64,000 nucleotides of DNA, from the NCBI RefSeq assembly GCF_003590095.1, contig NC_039494.1, positions 4,030,001 through 4,094,000 of the forward strand. The letters are read 5' to 3'. The stretch is from Trichoplusia ni. Its lineage: Eukaryota > Arthropoda > Insecta > Lepidoptera > Noctuidae. The notes below the pieces were generated by a model. It made no database searches, was not told the DNA's origin, and worked only from the letters and a program-made list of their open reading frames with translations. This document shows, piece by piece, positions 1 through 13,626 of this stretch (the stretch's first letter is position 1; each line of letters starts with the position of its first letter). The position numbers and the translations under genes are program-made.

Positions 1-3000
1 CTCTTCGCCTATATGCGCATAATTATTTATTTTTCCTTCGTTGAAGTTTTCGATGGCCATTACCTTTACTGACTAAACCGACTTAAAAAAATTCTTACTT
101 CGGCCAGGATTTCTTTGGTAGGTCTGTTGCAATATTATTCTTTGCTTCTGTCAATGAACCAGAGTTCTGAATCAAATTCAACCTCATTTTTCTTCACAAA
201 AATAAAAGGTAAATAATGATAATCAAAAACCAATCTCGTTTCATAATTACAAATCGTTAAGCTTCACATTGCGGTGTGTCTCCAACCTAACACCTATACC
301 TATTGCCTATTATAATGGCAGTGAAAATGTCTCGGCTAGTCGTGCACTTTCACTGCAAGATTAGCCTTTTTTATTCCTTCTGGAGGCCTACTATATCATC
401 TTACAGAAATACTGTTCAAGTTGTGGAAGAGAGACGGCGTTATGCACTTTGTAGAGCGGTGTCTCGCTTTCTCATTTGCAAGTGTTTGTGTAATACGTTG
501 TGGTTCCCTGAACATTTAATAGTTATCGAGGCAGATCGCGGCTGTCAACAGTTTTTCTGTCGCGTCGATTGAGATGCAGATAGTGTTGGATAGCTCTCGC
601 ATCGCCCACAGTCCTTTGTTTCATAGAAAGTTTCGCAAACGTTTGATTTTAAATTGTAATTTAGCTATTGTTATCCTGGGTTGGCAATGGGAAATATGGG
701 TGAAGCATAATTTGAAAGATGGTATATGTTTCTTAGTTAACTGTCAAATAACAGTAGAGATTTGTAGAGTTCTGAAAAACGTAACTAATTTATCAAACTA
801 AACCTATTTTCGTGACTGACAGCTAGATTATATTTTAAACTAGACTAAAGGTAACTTTCATAACAGTAATTGATTAATTATTTGTTCTTAATTAATCAAC
901 TTTTAATTACGTAAACGATGCAAATACGATTCATCACTGCATAAAACGTAACAACATTTCAAGCATACATCATTTAAAAACGAATCAATCGTTCATTAAA
1001 TTGCATTTATATAATGTCGGTCCGGTCTAGTTTTACCATCAATCATTATTAAAAGCCTGAATACACGGAAACATCACCTAATTTTGTTTTAAGAGTGAGA
1101 ATCGCGGAAATGTGCCAACAGTTGCATCCTTAGTTCCTTATGGAGTGGTACTTAAGTGTGACTTATTCAGCCCTTACTGTCACTGTGATTTGTGCCGTGT
1201 CATAGGATCCCACCAATAAGAATGGCTACAGAAGATCAATAAACTATCTTACAATGGGCAACTGCTACCAACTGTTAACGAATCGTTAGTAGTAACATTA
1301 AATTGTGGAGCTAATTAATGTCTTTGGAGTGATAGTAAAGTAGGTTAGATTTTAACTTGTACCAAATACAATTATAAAGATGAAAGAAAAAAAAATATTG
1401 ATACCGAAGCACTATTTCAATAACATTGGAAATATGATGCTAAATAAATACATACACACCCTTATCTTCAACCGACTCCAAAAAGGCGGGGTTATTAATT
1501 GGTCTGTATTTTTTAACTATGGACTAAAAGGATAAATTTCTATCATTTGTTCCCATTAAGGTTTGGCTTAGAAGTTTTTATCTGAATTCGTTTTTATGTT
1601 TTTGACCCTTTTTTTTTTCAAGTGGTATTTCTGCACGTATTTATAAGATGGAAGGAAGTGAGAGGTCGAGATGACATGACGAAGTGGCCGTCAGCATCCG
1701 CAGCTTTATTATGTAAAGATGACAACTAGCGAGCGCGTCACGTCGCGCGGGTCGTGAGGCTGCAAAATGTATGGCGGGCACTGGTAACAAATAACGTACG
1801 GTTCTGTTCTTTTATGTAGGTTCCACTGATATTTTAGATGCCACTGCATCTAAAATTTCAATGGATCAGTCACTACTTCACTCTTCTACGGAGGTGTTTG
1901 TTTCTATAGGTGATGTCTAGGTTTATTTTTTTGACCGAAGAGTTAAATTTCAAAAATATGACTTTGAGATCAACTAAAAAGTATCGAGTACCTATAAATG
2001 TTAAATTCATATTTCATTCAAATTTAAGAGAGACCAAAGTAGAATGGAAATAAGTAAAGACCATGGAAAACAATATCGAATTGAACATAACGTAACAAAA
2101 TGTGAAAAATACCCAATGTTATTCTGTTTTTAGGAATGTTAACGTGCCAAATTATAGCGTGCCTACCCGTTAAACCCAATTACCGAACAAAGCCCATTTT
2201 CCATAGAGTTCCACCACGAACCGATCTTGTAGTGTTAGTAATCACCATGTTGGGTAAACGTTCGTGATCGCATGATCTGATAATTGCGATCCGCGATTCA
2301 GATGCATCGATTTTAAATCACTTAATTTTATAAGTATGCAACATGAAATAGAAAACGAAATTTATAGATCTATTTTGTAATTATACACAATTTTAATATT
2401 TTTTAATAACAGATTCATAAAAAAACAATTTATTACAATTATATTAGTTATCGTGCAATCAAGAGCAATTGTTTTAATTTGTAAATATTTGATGAAGGCA
2501 ATTAGGACGCTGCGATCGTTAATGTGTGAGATTCCAAAGGCTAATTTCGCACAAACACAGACTAAAATAACACACATGACTATTTTAGGTATGTGTGTGT
2601 AAAGATAATGATCGGTTTCATACGTGTATTTACCGTAATATTTTTATTTGAAGTCGATTGAACATCATCATGAAAAAAGAATCGATTTTTCATCAAACTT
2701 TTCTTACAATTTAACCGTGTAAAAAACTCTTTTCATGTAGGTACACAATTGTTTTCATGACATAGCGTGATAGGTAATTTGATTTGATGGACGTTTTAAT
2801 CAAATTAACTGCTGCGGTTTTATTATCCACCAATTCTATAGAAATGAGTAGGATGGGTACACGTATGAATATATGAAATAGGACGCAATAAGATATTGAT
2901 ATCAAGTAAGTATTCATTTCTTAGAAACCTCAATAGAAAAAGCTCCGAAGTTCGGAAAGTGGTCCTATGGTCAAAATATAAGTAAATAAGTCTTCCAAAT

Positions 3001-3446
3001 ATACATGCTAGGGTTTATTATATTTATATTTCAAACAAATTTTACTTTAATATTTTATCAACATTTTGATAGAGAGAATAAGCATTTTAATTTACAAAAG
3101 CCTTTCAACATTCAGGTCAGAACCGCAATTAATATTTTGAAGCACTCTTCATTATTTCAACATCGAAACTTAAAAACCTTTTACAATTAACTGAAGGGTT
3201 GTTTACCTTCCTTTATTTCAGGTTAATTGTCAATTAATAATCGGCTTCAGAGCTGATCAATATTTATATACCGAGGGGCTATTAGTTGGGTATTTGTTTA
3301 TTGTTATAAAGTTGGGGAATTGCTGAAACGTGAAATAGGATTATTTCATTATAATATCGGTTCAGTAAATTTACATTTATTAAAATATTTTACAGTTAAT
3401 AACATAAATAATATTATCTATATACAAAAAAAAACATAAACAGTAA
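1..3446. other. Gene-free AT-rich stretch
   Basis: I see no gene, RNA or complete repeat here. Short open frames (for example around 303-800 and 2362-2917) have no recognisable domain, AT-driven composition and no splice context. A small CpG-richer patch lies at about 1725-1765. Confidence 0.5.
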
Positions 3447-3607
3447 TTAAATCGAAGCATCAAAAAATTCATCGGCATCGCTGACCGCTGGGAGTGTGCC
3501 CAAAAGGCTGGCAGCATTGCCACGTTGAATGGCAATGCTAATCCTCTGAGCGAGGTAAAAGCCAGCCTTTGGGTCACGAGAAGTGTCAACGAGACGCTTT
3601 GCTAGCT
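3447..3607 (-). pseudogene. Reverse-transcriptase-like C-terminal tail, fragment
   Basis: On the minus strand this reads as about 53 codons ending in TAA. It starts LAKRLVDTSRDPKAG, then carries YLAQRISIAIQRGNAASLLG, and ends DADEFFDASI. The same tail occurs on the plus strand near 53.1 kb, differing at about a third of positions. From memory, this QRxSxAIQRGNAAS tail is typical of the extreme C-terminus of reverse-transcriptase proteins of metazoan mobile elements. I could not search to confirm that. The homology starts exactly after TTTAATTTACAG, a good splice acceptor, and the first codon would be completed across the junction. It could therefore be the last exon of a domesticated gene whose other exons I cannot find. 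The simpler reading is a truncated mobile-element remnant. Confidence 0.5.
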
Positions 3608-5427
3608 CTGTAAATTAAATACAATGTTATTAAGACTGAGCAATACGTTATACAAAAGTGTATTTTGAATTCCGTTTGATTCAGATTTAGTTCAGGATGC
3701 TAGTTATCCCCGCTTTGTTGTATATGCTTGGATGTAATATCTGATTACCATCTCGTATTGTTTCCTTAAAATACAAAATCGAAGTTGTCTAGAGGAATAT
3801 TGAACATAAAACTTCCAATTATGTAGTAAATTATAGTCTCCCGATATCAATTTTAGTTTAAGTTATGGCTTATTTTGCCGTGACTTACAAAAATAAAAAT
3901 GTGGACGCTGAACAATGTTGACGCTATTTTCCTACAAGCCAAAAGTAATTAAACAATGTATATCGCTGCTAAGCTTATAATCCTTCACGTAGCAGTGTGC
4001 AAACATGGATGAGACATTTTTTTATTCCATTATCCGTCTAATACTAGCGGCGATGTTTATTCTCTGCCAGTATTACAGCAATATTGTCATGTTAGACGGC
4101 ACTTTATTATCATTCCTCGAACGTAAATAGAATAAGTCATGGCTTTTATAATAAGGTGAAGTAACATCACGAGAAAAGTTGTGTAACATGTGTGTCTATT
4201 GCAATTATTTATGATCAATCAGGATATCCTGAGATATTGTATTTAATTGCAATTAATTACTGCTCTATATAAAGAGGTGTTGAAAGGACCAGGTGTTTCG
4301 AAACAGGGTATGCGTATAGGCCTACCCCGGCTAAAGGTTACAATATTTTTTGCTTAAAGATTGAATAAACTTAAAGAAGTTCGGTTAAAAATTGCCGAAT
4401 AACTTGAGACTGAAATATAAGACCCTATTTACTTGAATTTCAGAATTCGTTATTACATCCTAGGCATACCTACACATGAATAAACCTATATTTACCGAAT
4501 AGAATTTATAAGAAAGTCTGAAATCATAGTTCGTAGAATCGACGACCCGCAGTTTCTGAGATAAGCGCGTCCAAACAAACAAACTTTTCCGTTTTATAAT
4601 ACGTGAATAGATAATGTATTAATTCTTATAACCTACATAATTACGACACTAAGATTAAAAGTTAAGTAAGTTGTAGTCAAATTTCTTTTATAAAATACCT
4701 TTACATTTACGCAGAGAATTTATTTACCTAATACCTGTATTCAAAATCAAGCAAACAAACCGACGAAGTAAACTGTTCCAATTAATACGTTACAGTGATA
4801 AACAGATGCGCTATGATATAACCTGTGTGGGCAAACATTCGTAATGTCATATGTTTTGCAAGACAGGCACAGTTTGCCTCATGCTTGCCTACATTGTTTC
4901 ATGGTGGTAATTATTGCATATATACTTACTTCACGTTGTTTCTAAATGTTATGTCATCGGTACTTGATAACCTTATTAAGTTTGTTCTTGTTTTTTTGTT
5001 TTTGTAGTTTATGTTGCAAGTTATGTTTCCTAGATTGTTTCTGTGGATATGGAATTTGATGGAAAAGTTCGTATCGTATAATGGATGGAATATTTGAATT
5101 TTCGATTTATATAGAAAATGTAATCATTATGACCTGATTATAATTCGGTTTTATTCAAATAAATGTCATTAAAATGGTCAATGGCCAGTCGGTACAGGGC
5201 TGCGATCTATTAGATCTGTAAATTAATATGGTTTCAAAACAAACATAGATTTCCAACAACAACTCTGAAAGTTAACAATTAAGAAAACAACCAAATTAAA
5301 ACTTAATCTATCTTTATCTACACAAACACTTCTATCAAGAGTCAATAGTAATTACAAGCCAAAAAGCAAAAACATGGTTTTCCTAAAACCGTCAATAAAA
5401 ACATCAATCATTACGGTAATTTGAACG
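3608..5427. other. Gene-free AT-rich stretch
   Basis: No supported gene or repeat. No coding exon matching the reverse-transcriptase-like fragment to its left could be recognised on the minus strand. Confidence 0.45.
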
Positions 5428-5475
5428 CATCCGCGGTGACTTGCGCTTGCGCCGATGACGTCACGGGCCGTGATC
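5428..5475. promoter_or_regulatory. CpG-rich patch with a full CRE
   Basis: A short GC/CpG-rich patch in AT-rich DNA contains the palindrome TGACGTCA at 5456-5463, next to GCGCTTGCGCC. CRE/ATF sites in CpG-rich patches are common at insect promoters. No adjacent coding exon is visible, so direction and target are unknown. Confidence 0.3.
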
Positions 5476-8337
5476 GATCGTTTCAAAAGAGAAACACATT
5501 AATAAGAGGTAGGAAGTGATACAACTAATATACTTCGTTATCTTAATCTTGTATTGATTTCGAAGCTTGGGATTAGTTTATGTACATACTAGCTTCGCAA
5601 ACAACGAATTGTTGAAAGCACATCAAAAACCATCCAAGTGCAGTGCAAAGGATTAAGAAAAAAACAAAAGTGGAAAAACAAAACTTCCATTACTTACAAC
5701 CGTTTCTTATCGACGATTTAAATTTTTGTTACGTGTTTTTATATCGGCAATAGAAATACATTAACTGTGAAAATTTCAACGGTCTAGCTATCAAGTGCCT
5801 GGCAAATATCAACGTGACTCTATTAAAATGTATATACTTTCGTAATCACATACGGATACGCAAACTAAAAAAACGCTTAAGGTAAAAATTGTTCTGAAAA
5901 CCTTTATTCCAAATATTGGAATCTTAAATTTTTGCCTTGAATTGGCAGCAGAATTTTCCCAACAGTGGGCAGTGGGACATTTATAAGCCGGTATCACATT
6001 TTATGAAAAGAAGGTTGCATTGATAATGCTTAGTTTTATACATAAAGAGGGAAGTGAAACCCAGGATATGTTACAAGCGGCGCTGTGCCAAGATATTGCT
6101 TATAATTCTCTTTGTTTTACATCGATATTAATGCTGACATGTAGTTACTTCTTATTACATGAATCGTTAAAATCATGAGAAAATAAATTGTCCTGGTTCT
6201 CTTTTATTTTATTAATTTCTCTTATTGACATCAATGTTTTTCTTCAGAGTATGGATGAAATACGTGTTAATGTTCTGGGAGCCTTCCTTTTAAGCTTAGA
6301 GTTATAATTATTGTACTTGTATAAGTGTGACAGCGCATTGCACATTGTAGAGTGTCATCTCTCTTTAGGGACCCTTGTAATACACAAAACATATGCATCA
6401 TTACTTTTATAAAAGTATCGTTATTTACATTTGCACATGTTTGTACGATGTAACGCTTATAATAACGCGATATCGCATTGAAAAGTCCACAAGGACTCTG
6501 ATAAGTGGTAAAAATATAAAATGTATTCAATTTGATATTTTCCAATATTTAAGCAGATTATTTAATTACAGTCACGTTTAAGGTATTAAGATCGATAATG
6601 TCAAGGTTTTATCAATTTGGCGGAAACAATAGATCGATTTAATTTTATCGGATATTATATTTGGAATCATAAAATTGTAAGATAATTTCTGTTCAGTTAT
6701 TATTATTGTTTTATATTGAGGAAAAACTGAACACACGTTTCACAAACGATTGTCTCTATAGCCCCCAAGAAAAAACGCCCTTTAAATTTAACTAGAAATA
6801 AACTAAAACAAAAAAATACCAGTTATAAAATTAAATCTTGATAAAAAGATTTGAGTTACTGTGTAAGCTCACTAATTTAATATCCGCAATTAAAGTAATT
6901 TAAATAACTAAACTATAATTATATAAATTTAGACCCACCCATAACCCTTTCTTTGATACTGCTATCAGACTAGATAAATGTTCATATCAAATTAGCTTCT
7001 ACATTTGAAACAAGTATAAAAGTCGTCCCTAAATTAAAACTCATGACAAATCGTATCATTCACAAACAAGTTATTTCCCACGGTACTTATCTCCGAGGAA
7101 TTTGGGTCACAAGATGTCACGAGATACTACTTTTCTTACGTCTCATATTACTTTATTTTTCTTCTTAATTTTCATTTTACTCGCAATAGACTAATATTAA
7201 ATGTCAAGAGAATAAAAATAAAAGAGTTCGTTATGCTAAAACGGTAATCCGCAGTAGGCTGACAACCGCTTTACTTTTGCCAAAAAAAGGGATTATTTCA
7301 AAAAAACCTCGCTGTCAACAAAAATAAAAAGCATAGAGAAAAGTCGGCCCAATTTAACCAAAGTAGGTACCTACTTACCTTTAATTACTTATAGAATAGA
7401 AATCGACAACTTTCCCGTAAGAATTTCTATTGATTAATTTCGATTTAATTACTTCACTAGCGAGCATTAGTTTTCTTTTAAGCTTAGTTTAAACATTTTA
7501 AGCTTAGTTGTTTAAACGTGAAAATGACTTAAATATACAGATTAGTGTGTCGTAGTATTAAGACGCCTCGCTGCAACCTTCAATTATGTCTATCGGTGTT
7601 CGGCGACTGACGTCTACAATTTGTAAAGGCACGTAATTATGATGATACAATATACTTAAATAAACCGTGTTATTAATTGTTCATTCTTATATTTATATAA
7701 TTACTTGTTTTATTTTATTTGTTTTGTTTTTTTAATGATGTTGAATAATTTAAAATTAAATTAATAATTTGCTTCACGTTTTCGTGTAAGTTTTCGCTAT
7801 CAATGAAAACTAATTTATTCTCTATACATACATATCTGCATATAAAATAAATATGTATCTGTATGTAAATTACGGTTACGGTAGGTACTGTCTTTTAAGC
7901 TATTGTGTAACATTTAGTATAAGTTACATTTCACGTCTATATACCCACTTTGTTAATCTTACCAATACATTTTATCGCTAAGTTTTAAGTGAACTCTGCC
8001 CACACCAGTCCCGCACGAGCAGTTCTTCGCCGCATAAGCCGCTTATGGTAATGTTCCGAATAATATTTACTTTATCTCGGTATACAAATAGTGATTTACA
8101 TACAATGCTGGTAATTACTTCGCACAATACATGTTTATTGACAGAACACCCACCGCGACCACTGCGAGGCGAGACACAAAAAAATAATTGCCTGTTTTAC
8201 ATTCAGGGGATTATTTGAATGTGATATATCTTTGTAATAAGTATGAAATACTTCAGTAGAATTATAGAGGAAATGGGAATATTGTTTATAGACGCCACGT
8301 AAGCTCTTTTTGACCCTGTATCTCAGCTCTATATGTA
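5476..8337. other. Gene-free AT-rich stretch
   Basis: No supported features. A short direct repeat of AAGCTTAGTT occurs around 7480-7510. Confidence 0.45.
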
Positions 8338-8635
8338 TCCTTACTAATATTATAAATGCGAAAGTGCGGATGTTTGGATGTTTCTTACTCAATCACGCAA
8401 AAACGGCTCAACGGATTTGGATGAAATTAGGCATGCATATAGCCATTGACATGGAAAAGAACATAGTCTACCTTTTATCCCGATTGTTGAAATAGTTCCC
8501 GAGGGATAATTGAAAAGGTGTGTAAAAGCTATAAGATCACTAAGAAAAAATACATCCCGTATTTCCATGGCAACGGGGACCATCGAACGCTGTAAACTGA
8601 AATCCACGCAGACGGAGTCGCGGGCAACAGCTAGT
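8338..8635 (+). repeat. Dispersed lepidopteran non-autonomous repeat
   Basis: The segment begins TTACTAATATTATAAATGCG, has the central words CACGCAAAAACGGCTCAACG and GGATTTGGATGAAATTAGGC, and ends GCGGGCAACAGCTAGT before an A-rich tract. From memory these start, middle and end words belong to a very abundant lepidopteran interspersed repeat family, probably RTE-type or SINE-like. The exact class is uncertain. Short open frames over it on both strands are not genes. Confidence 0.7.
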
Positions 8636-11600
8636 ATTTAATAAAATAGAAACAAAATGCTATCCCTATTAATTCAACTGAACTTACGTCAAAATGAAAA
8701 GGTGAAAATTTCACCTAATACATCCACAGCTAAGCTCTCTTTCAAGATCTATGTCTATAATAGATTTCTAGTCTCTTTGTGTATGTTCGTCTGTTCGTTG
8801 TGTTGCGAGACGGTAGGCATCTGCTATTGTCGGCAGGCCATTGTACTTAGTACCTATTTTAGTCAAAAGCTATGCGCAAACGCAAGTGATCGCTCGAAAT
8901 GGGGACTTAAGACGTTTTTGTTCTATTTGTCTATTTTTTGAACTATTTCCTACCAGTACAGGAATGTTCTGGAATGTTGATTGAACTATTACCGTTTAGT
9001 TGCGTTTTGTTTTGCTTGTGTTAATGGTTTTGCTGAAATGTTTACTGATTAGTTCAAAATCGGGAATTTGGTTACTAGGTTGTTAGTGAGATGAAATAGA
9101 AAGATGTTTGAAAGGAAATTGAGTATAGCTAAACTTTTAATAAGTTGTTGAAAAATGTCAGTAAATTTGTAACTTTAATTTTTTTAGACTAAACAGGGTA
9201 CTTAACTGTTCGATATAATAAATCAATAAATAGCGAAATTCTTTCGCAACAATAACTTATTTTCCGCGAGTTATAATAAAAATAGCTGAAGTCCACAGTT
9301 TTTGTATAAAACGGATGTTTAGAAATCTGCGAATCAGATACAAGAAGAACTAGGACACTCGGCAGGATGCCTGCAAGTCTAGAATAGGGTTGTCAAGTGA
9401 TCTGGAGTCGATTATAAAAAGAGAGAAAGAAGAATATTTTTGAAGAGATTCGCCGATTTGTGATTGGTGTTTGGTAGGCCCCTAGACTAGAAAAACAGAC
9501 TGAAATAGGTACTAATTATACATAATAGGTACGTATTGATGGACATAAGAAACTGTAAAAAAAACCAAAGAATTCATTCCACTTTTGAAATCAGCTAAAT
9601 ATAGAAAAATAAGTTACGTATGGGCTTGCGATATAATCACCGTAGTATGACATAATTCACATGTAATTGTCTAACAATAGTTATTGGCAAGGCAGGATTT
9701 AGAAGGCAAAAAAACAATCTGATCTCATACGTTTTCGAACGATATTATCATACATTCAGACTAATGTTAGAATAAATAATGTCTTTTAATGGTTTATACT
9801 TCATTTAAATTCAAGATGAAACTAAAACTGAGTGAGTTTTGTCATCAACGATTCAAACGAAACTGATGCCCAAAAACTTAATTCATGAACATAAAATTAG
9901 TGACATAATTTTAGCCTTTATCTAATTAGATACAATAGCATTATTTGATGTAAAGAATAATTGTTTGCACAAATTATAACTATGAACAATGATATTATGT
10001 TTTAGATTACGTATACGTGACAGCCCTAGCGTTACTAATTGTTTGTTATCATATTTTGTTTAGACATTTGTTTTGCAACTAGTTCTGTTTACCTACTGCG
10101 ATGTCGTCAGCATTGCTCTGTATCTTAAAGAAGTAGGTTGTAACTTGCCTCTTATAAATGTTTTTTTTTATTTGAGTCCACAAAAAACTGTACCTTAATA
10201 AACAGTAGTCTGAAAACTTAATATTAAAATCATGCCAGTTAATATAATTCTATGTAAATTTTAATGTACCAAGTAAATATTGTTGTTTTTCTTAAAGGCT
10301 CAACGACTCTAAACACCTACAATACTTTATGCGGTAGACTGCCCATTGTATAATTTGATATAATTTGTTGCCTTATTAACATTCATTAGACAAAATAGGC
10401 GTCCTCTAAAGGCCTCTTTTACCCGGAAAAACAAAGCTACGTGAGGAATTCTAACAATTAAATTAACCGGCAGAAGCTAAAAGCAATTATCAAAGCAACC
10501 CACTTCAAGGGAATCATCATTACTGTCAATTATCATCATAATTAAATTAAACCCTTCCTCACGCCTTGACATAGTAATAAACCAAAACATTTGCTGGTAT
10601 CATTGGCACATAATGGCAACACTGCAATTAAAAAAACCTGACGTGGATACTATGGACAGTCGGGCTCACGTTACTTTAAAACAAAGAATTATGAATTAAT
10701 GCCGTTGTAAATTCAACCGCAATTAATTAGAGCCGCTGTCAGTGATAGTACCGTCACAAATGCGTCGACTGTACAGTTAATTCTGTTATCTTTTCGTATT
10801 TATTACGTTTTGTGTGGTAACACTGCAAGGCCGATCTTTGAAGTACGAATTAGTCGAATTAGATTTTCATGCAAATTGCCGCGGCTTTCCGGGCGCCATT
10901 GTTTTGGTTCAAAATGAGTACGCGTATGAATTATATTATAATTGTGATTCATATTGTTTGTAGTGATGTAACGATTTATTAATTTGATGATAAAACCTGT
11001 GTGGAATGAAGCACAAAAAGAACTATTAGGTAGTTTAAGATTACTGGATAATTTGTTACATGATATTTTATGAAAACAACAAATTAGTTTTATTTTGCTT
11101 CTTCCTAAAGTAAACTAACTTCCTTCCAAATACGGTCTTTGTCTCTTTCATAAAGTTAGTAGAACACGGTTGAAAGAACAATATTTAAAGCTTTTAAGAT
11201 CCACAACCTCTTCTAAAATATCTTCAAGAAAATAAACTACGTATATTATTCAGCGTAGCCTGCAGTGCGCACGTCCAAGCGGCATATTTCACCGCAAACG
11301 GTCACCCATTTGCTCAGGTACCATCTGCTCAAGCCATTACTTAATCCCAGCAACGTGCACCCACAACTGTAATTAATGTCCGAGCAAACACTCGTTTATT
11401 TAAATTAAGTAGTTCTATCGAACTTTAACAATGCTATTACGAGGTTTCTTTAAAAGACCCGTTAGAACGGTCGCCATTTGTAAAACCATCTGTCAAATTT
11501 GACAGTTCTTATTTTCATACTCTTTTAGCCGAGTTTGCTTTTAATTGTTATTAATAGCTGTTTAAATGCCTGGGTTTTTATAGAAGCTTCAGTAAAAGGT

Positions 11601-13340
11601 CGAGATTTTTTTGAGAATCAAAATACTAAGGACCATGTCTAACCATCCATTATGTTTTGACACTAAATTATCATCGCTTTAAATATTTAACAAATATACG
11701 TAATTGACCAAAACATTAGACTATACTGGCAGTGGCACCCTCCTTACCAGTCAGAAAAATCATTTCCGCGACTAATCCCAATGCCAACAGCTAACGCATC
11801 AGAATCGCCAAAACAACAGCTACAAATACGACCTCCACCACGCTTCTGTTTTAACAAAATCAAGTGAAACTACAGCCAAAACTTGAAACTTTACCTCTAA
11901 CTTCACCAGGGAAGGTCACAGCTATCTCTGGTTGACAAAAGCATTGTGATCATGATCACACGTCTCGCCTTGAGGGTTGCGCAATTCAATGCGGTTAAGT
12001 AACCAGTGGTTATACAAGGCGGGCCAAGTCGTGGGAATCCGCGGTGCCGACAGTCGACACACTGATCTTTGTGGCTATTAACCATTGAGCTATCTGTTAA
12101 GATGTGGATGTTCCGTTTTACTGCTGCTTCTGTAAATCGTTTGTGTTGTTGTTCTTGTTAACTATTTTGTTTTTTTTTCGGACGACATGTTTGAAGCTTG
12201 TGATTTTTAGTTTTCTTTTTAAGTCGGGCCCATGCTTTGTTTTTATAAAAATGTATAAGATTATGCTTTTAATTTTACGTTACCCAAATCTGTCTTTAAA
12301 GAAATGCTACGCCTTTTGGAACAACTTATTTTAAGAAATACAATGGTATAAGAATTCATTCTAAAATCTTAATTATAGAGCCGTGTGAGCAATTAAAACA
12401 GAACTGTACTTATTTGTTGTAATCAATCATCATTACTTCGCTATTTGTTACTCAGCAGGAGGTGATGCTGTAACTGATGGACCGATTAAAATATGTTTTG
12501 GTCTACAAGTAGGTAACCTGATACAACTTAATCCTCCTCAGATTATTCGATAGTTTATAAAATAAACAAGTCATTATTTTGCATTCATAAATAACAATAA
12601 CTAGCCAAAATCTAGAATTTCACTAAAATAGATTTGAAAACAAGATAAATTTGTATTCGAAAAATTGCACTGTTAAGTCGATTTCGTGTTTATAAATTAA
12701 CTTAGACAAATTTATGGGCGGTTTTAATAACATATGCTCTAGAATCTAGAATAACACGTATCATATACACGTATTATATTAAAATATTATGGCAAAATCA
12801 TTAACTACCACAAAACCTGATAAACTAGTTAATCGTAAAGAGAAATAACTAAAAAAAGTATTTAACATAATAAATTAATGTGCATCTGTTTGTGGCACTA
12901 AAGATGATTCCATTTTTAAAGCTTTTAAAAAAATAATTAAAAGTAAAACAACGCTTTACATATTTTAAATACAGAATCATTTGGTTACGTACGCAATATC
13001 CTGCGTGCGTGACGTCAGTTTGTAGGGTGACAACAAATAATTTGTTGTGTAGCTATGCGTACCAAGTTTAATGTAATTTAATTAACTAAGAAGGTTATCT
13101 ACTTAATCTATGCGAGTACTTCCATGTAAAGTGTATTGATAAAGTTATATAATTATTGTACTCATGTCTAACATTCCAATGTTCGAAACCCCCGTCTATT
13201 AATGTTAAAAGTTAAACCATTACCGTCTATATTCTCGTATGATAAAACAAAAGACCCGTCTAACAAAATTTCCGATGATACATGACAAAGTTTAAAATGT
13301 AATCTCTACAAAACAGCATGTGTCAATCAAAAATAAGAGT
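8636..13340. other. Gene-free stretch
   Basis: No supported gene. A few short GC-richer islands occur (about 10875-10925 and 11900-12085). A 60-codon minus-strand frame at 11903-12085 has no recognisable domain. A CRE palindrome TGACGTCA is present at 13010-13017. Confidence 0.4.
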
Positions 13341-13349
13341 AATTTTCAC

Positions 13350-13626
13350 AATTTTCCCGCGCACGGCGACGCGTGGAGTCGCCACTGCGCATGCGTGTGA
13401 CAATTAGGGCGCGACGCTACGCCATTCGCTCCTCTCTGAATTCATTATTAAACAAGATAAATATGGTTGAATACAAATACACTTTGTACAATGACAAGTT
13501 ATTATAAAGTCTCATAGTTTCACGAGTTTTTGTTAAACGTGAGAAAGTTTGAAGTGAACTTTCTTAAAGTGAACAGTTGATATTGATACTGTTTGCATTT
13601 ACTTAGTCGCTTAAACATTTAAACAA
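13350..13626 (+). promoter_or_regulatory. CpG-rich promoter-like patch with NRF1/Ewg-type site
   Basis: A CpG-dense block at about 13356-13432 contains TGCGCATGCGT (13386-13396), the palindromic NRF1/erect-wing-type motif usually found at transcription start sites. About 200 bp of A/T-rich leader-like sequence follows, up to AAT|GTGAGT (13627), a good splice donor. This could be an untranslated first exon of the gene whose coding exon begins at 19194, since that exon opens with a splice acceptor. The linkage is inference; RNA evidence is needed. Confidence 0.3.

Noticed and set aside
303..801. Two adjacent plus-strand frames of 89 and 75 codons
   Set aside because: No domain, AT-driven codons and no splice or promoter context.
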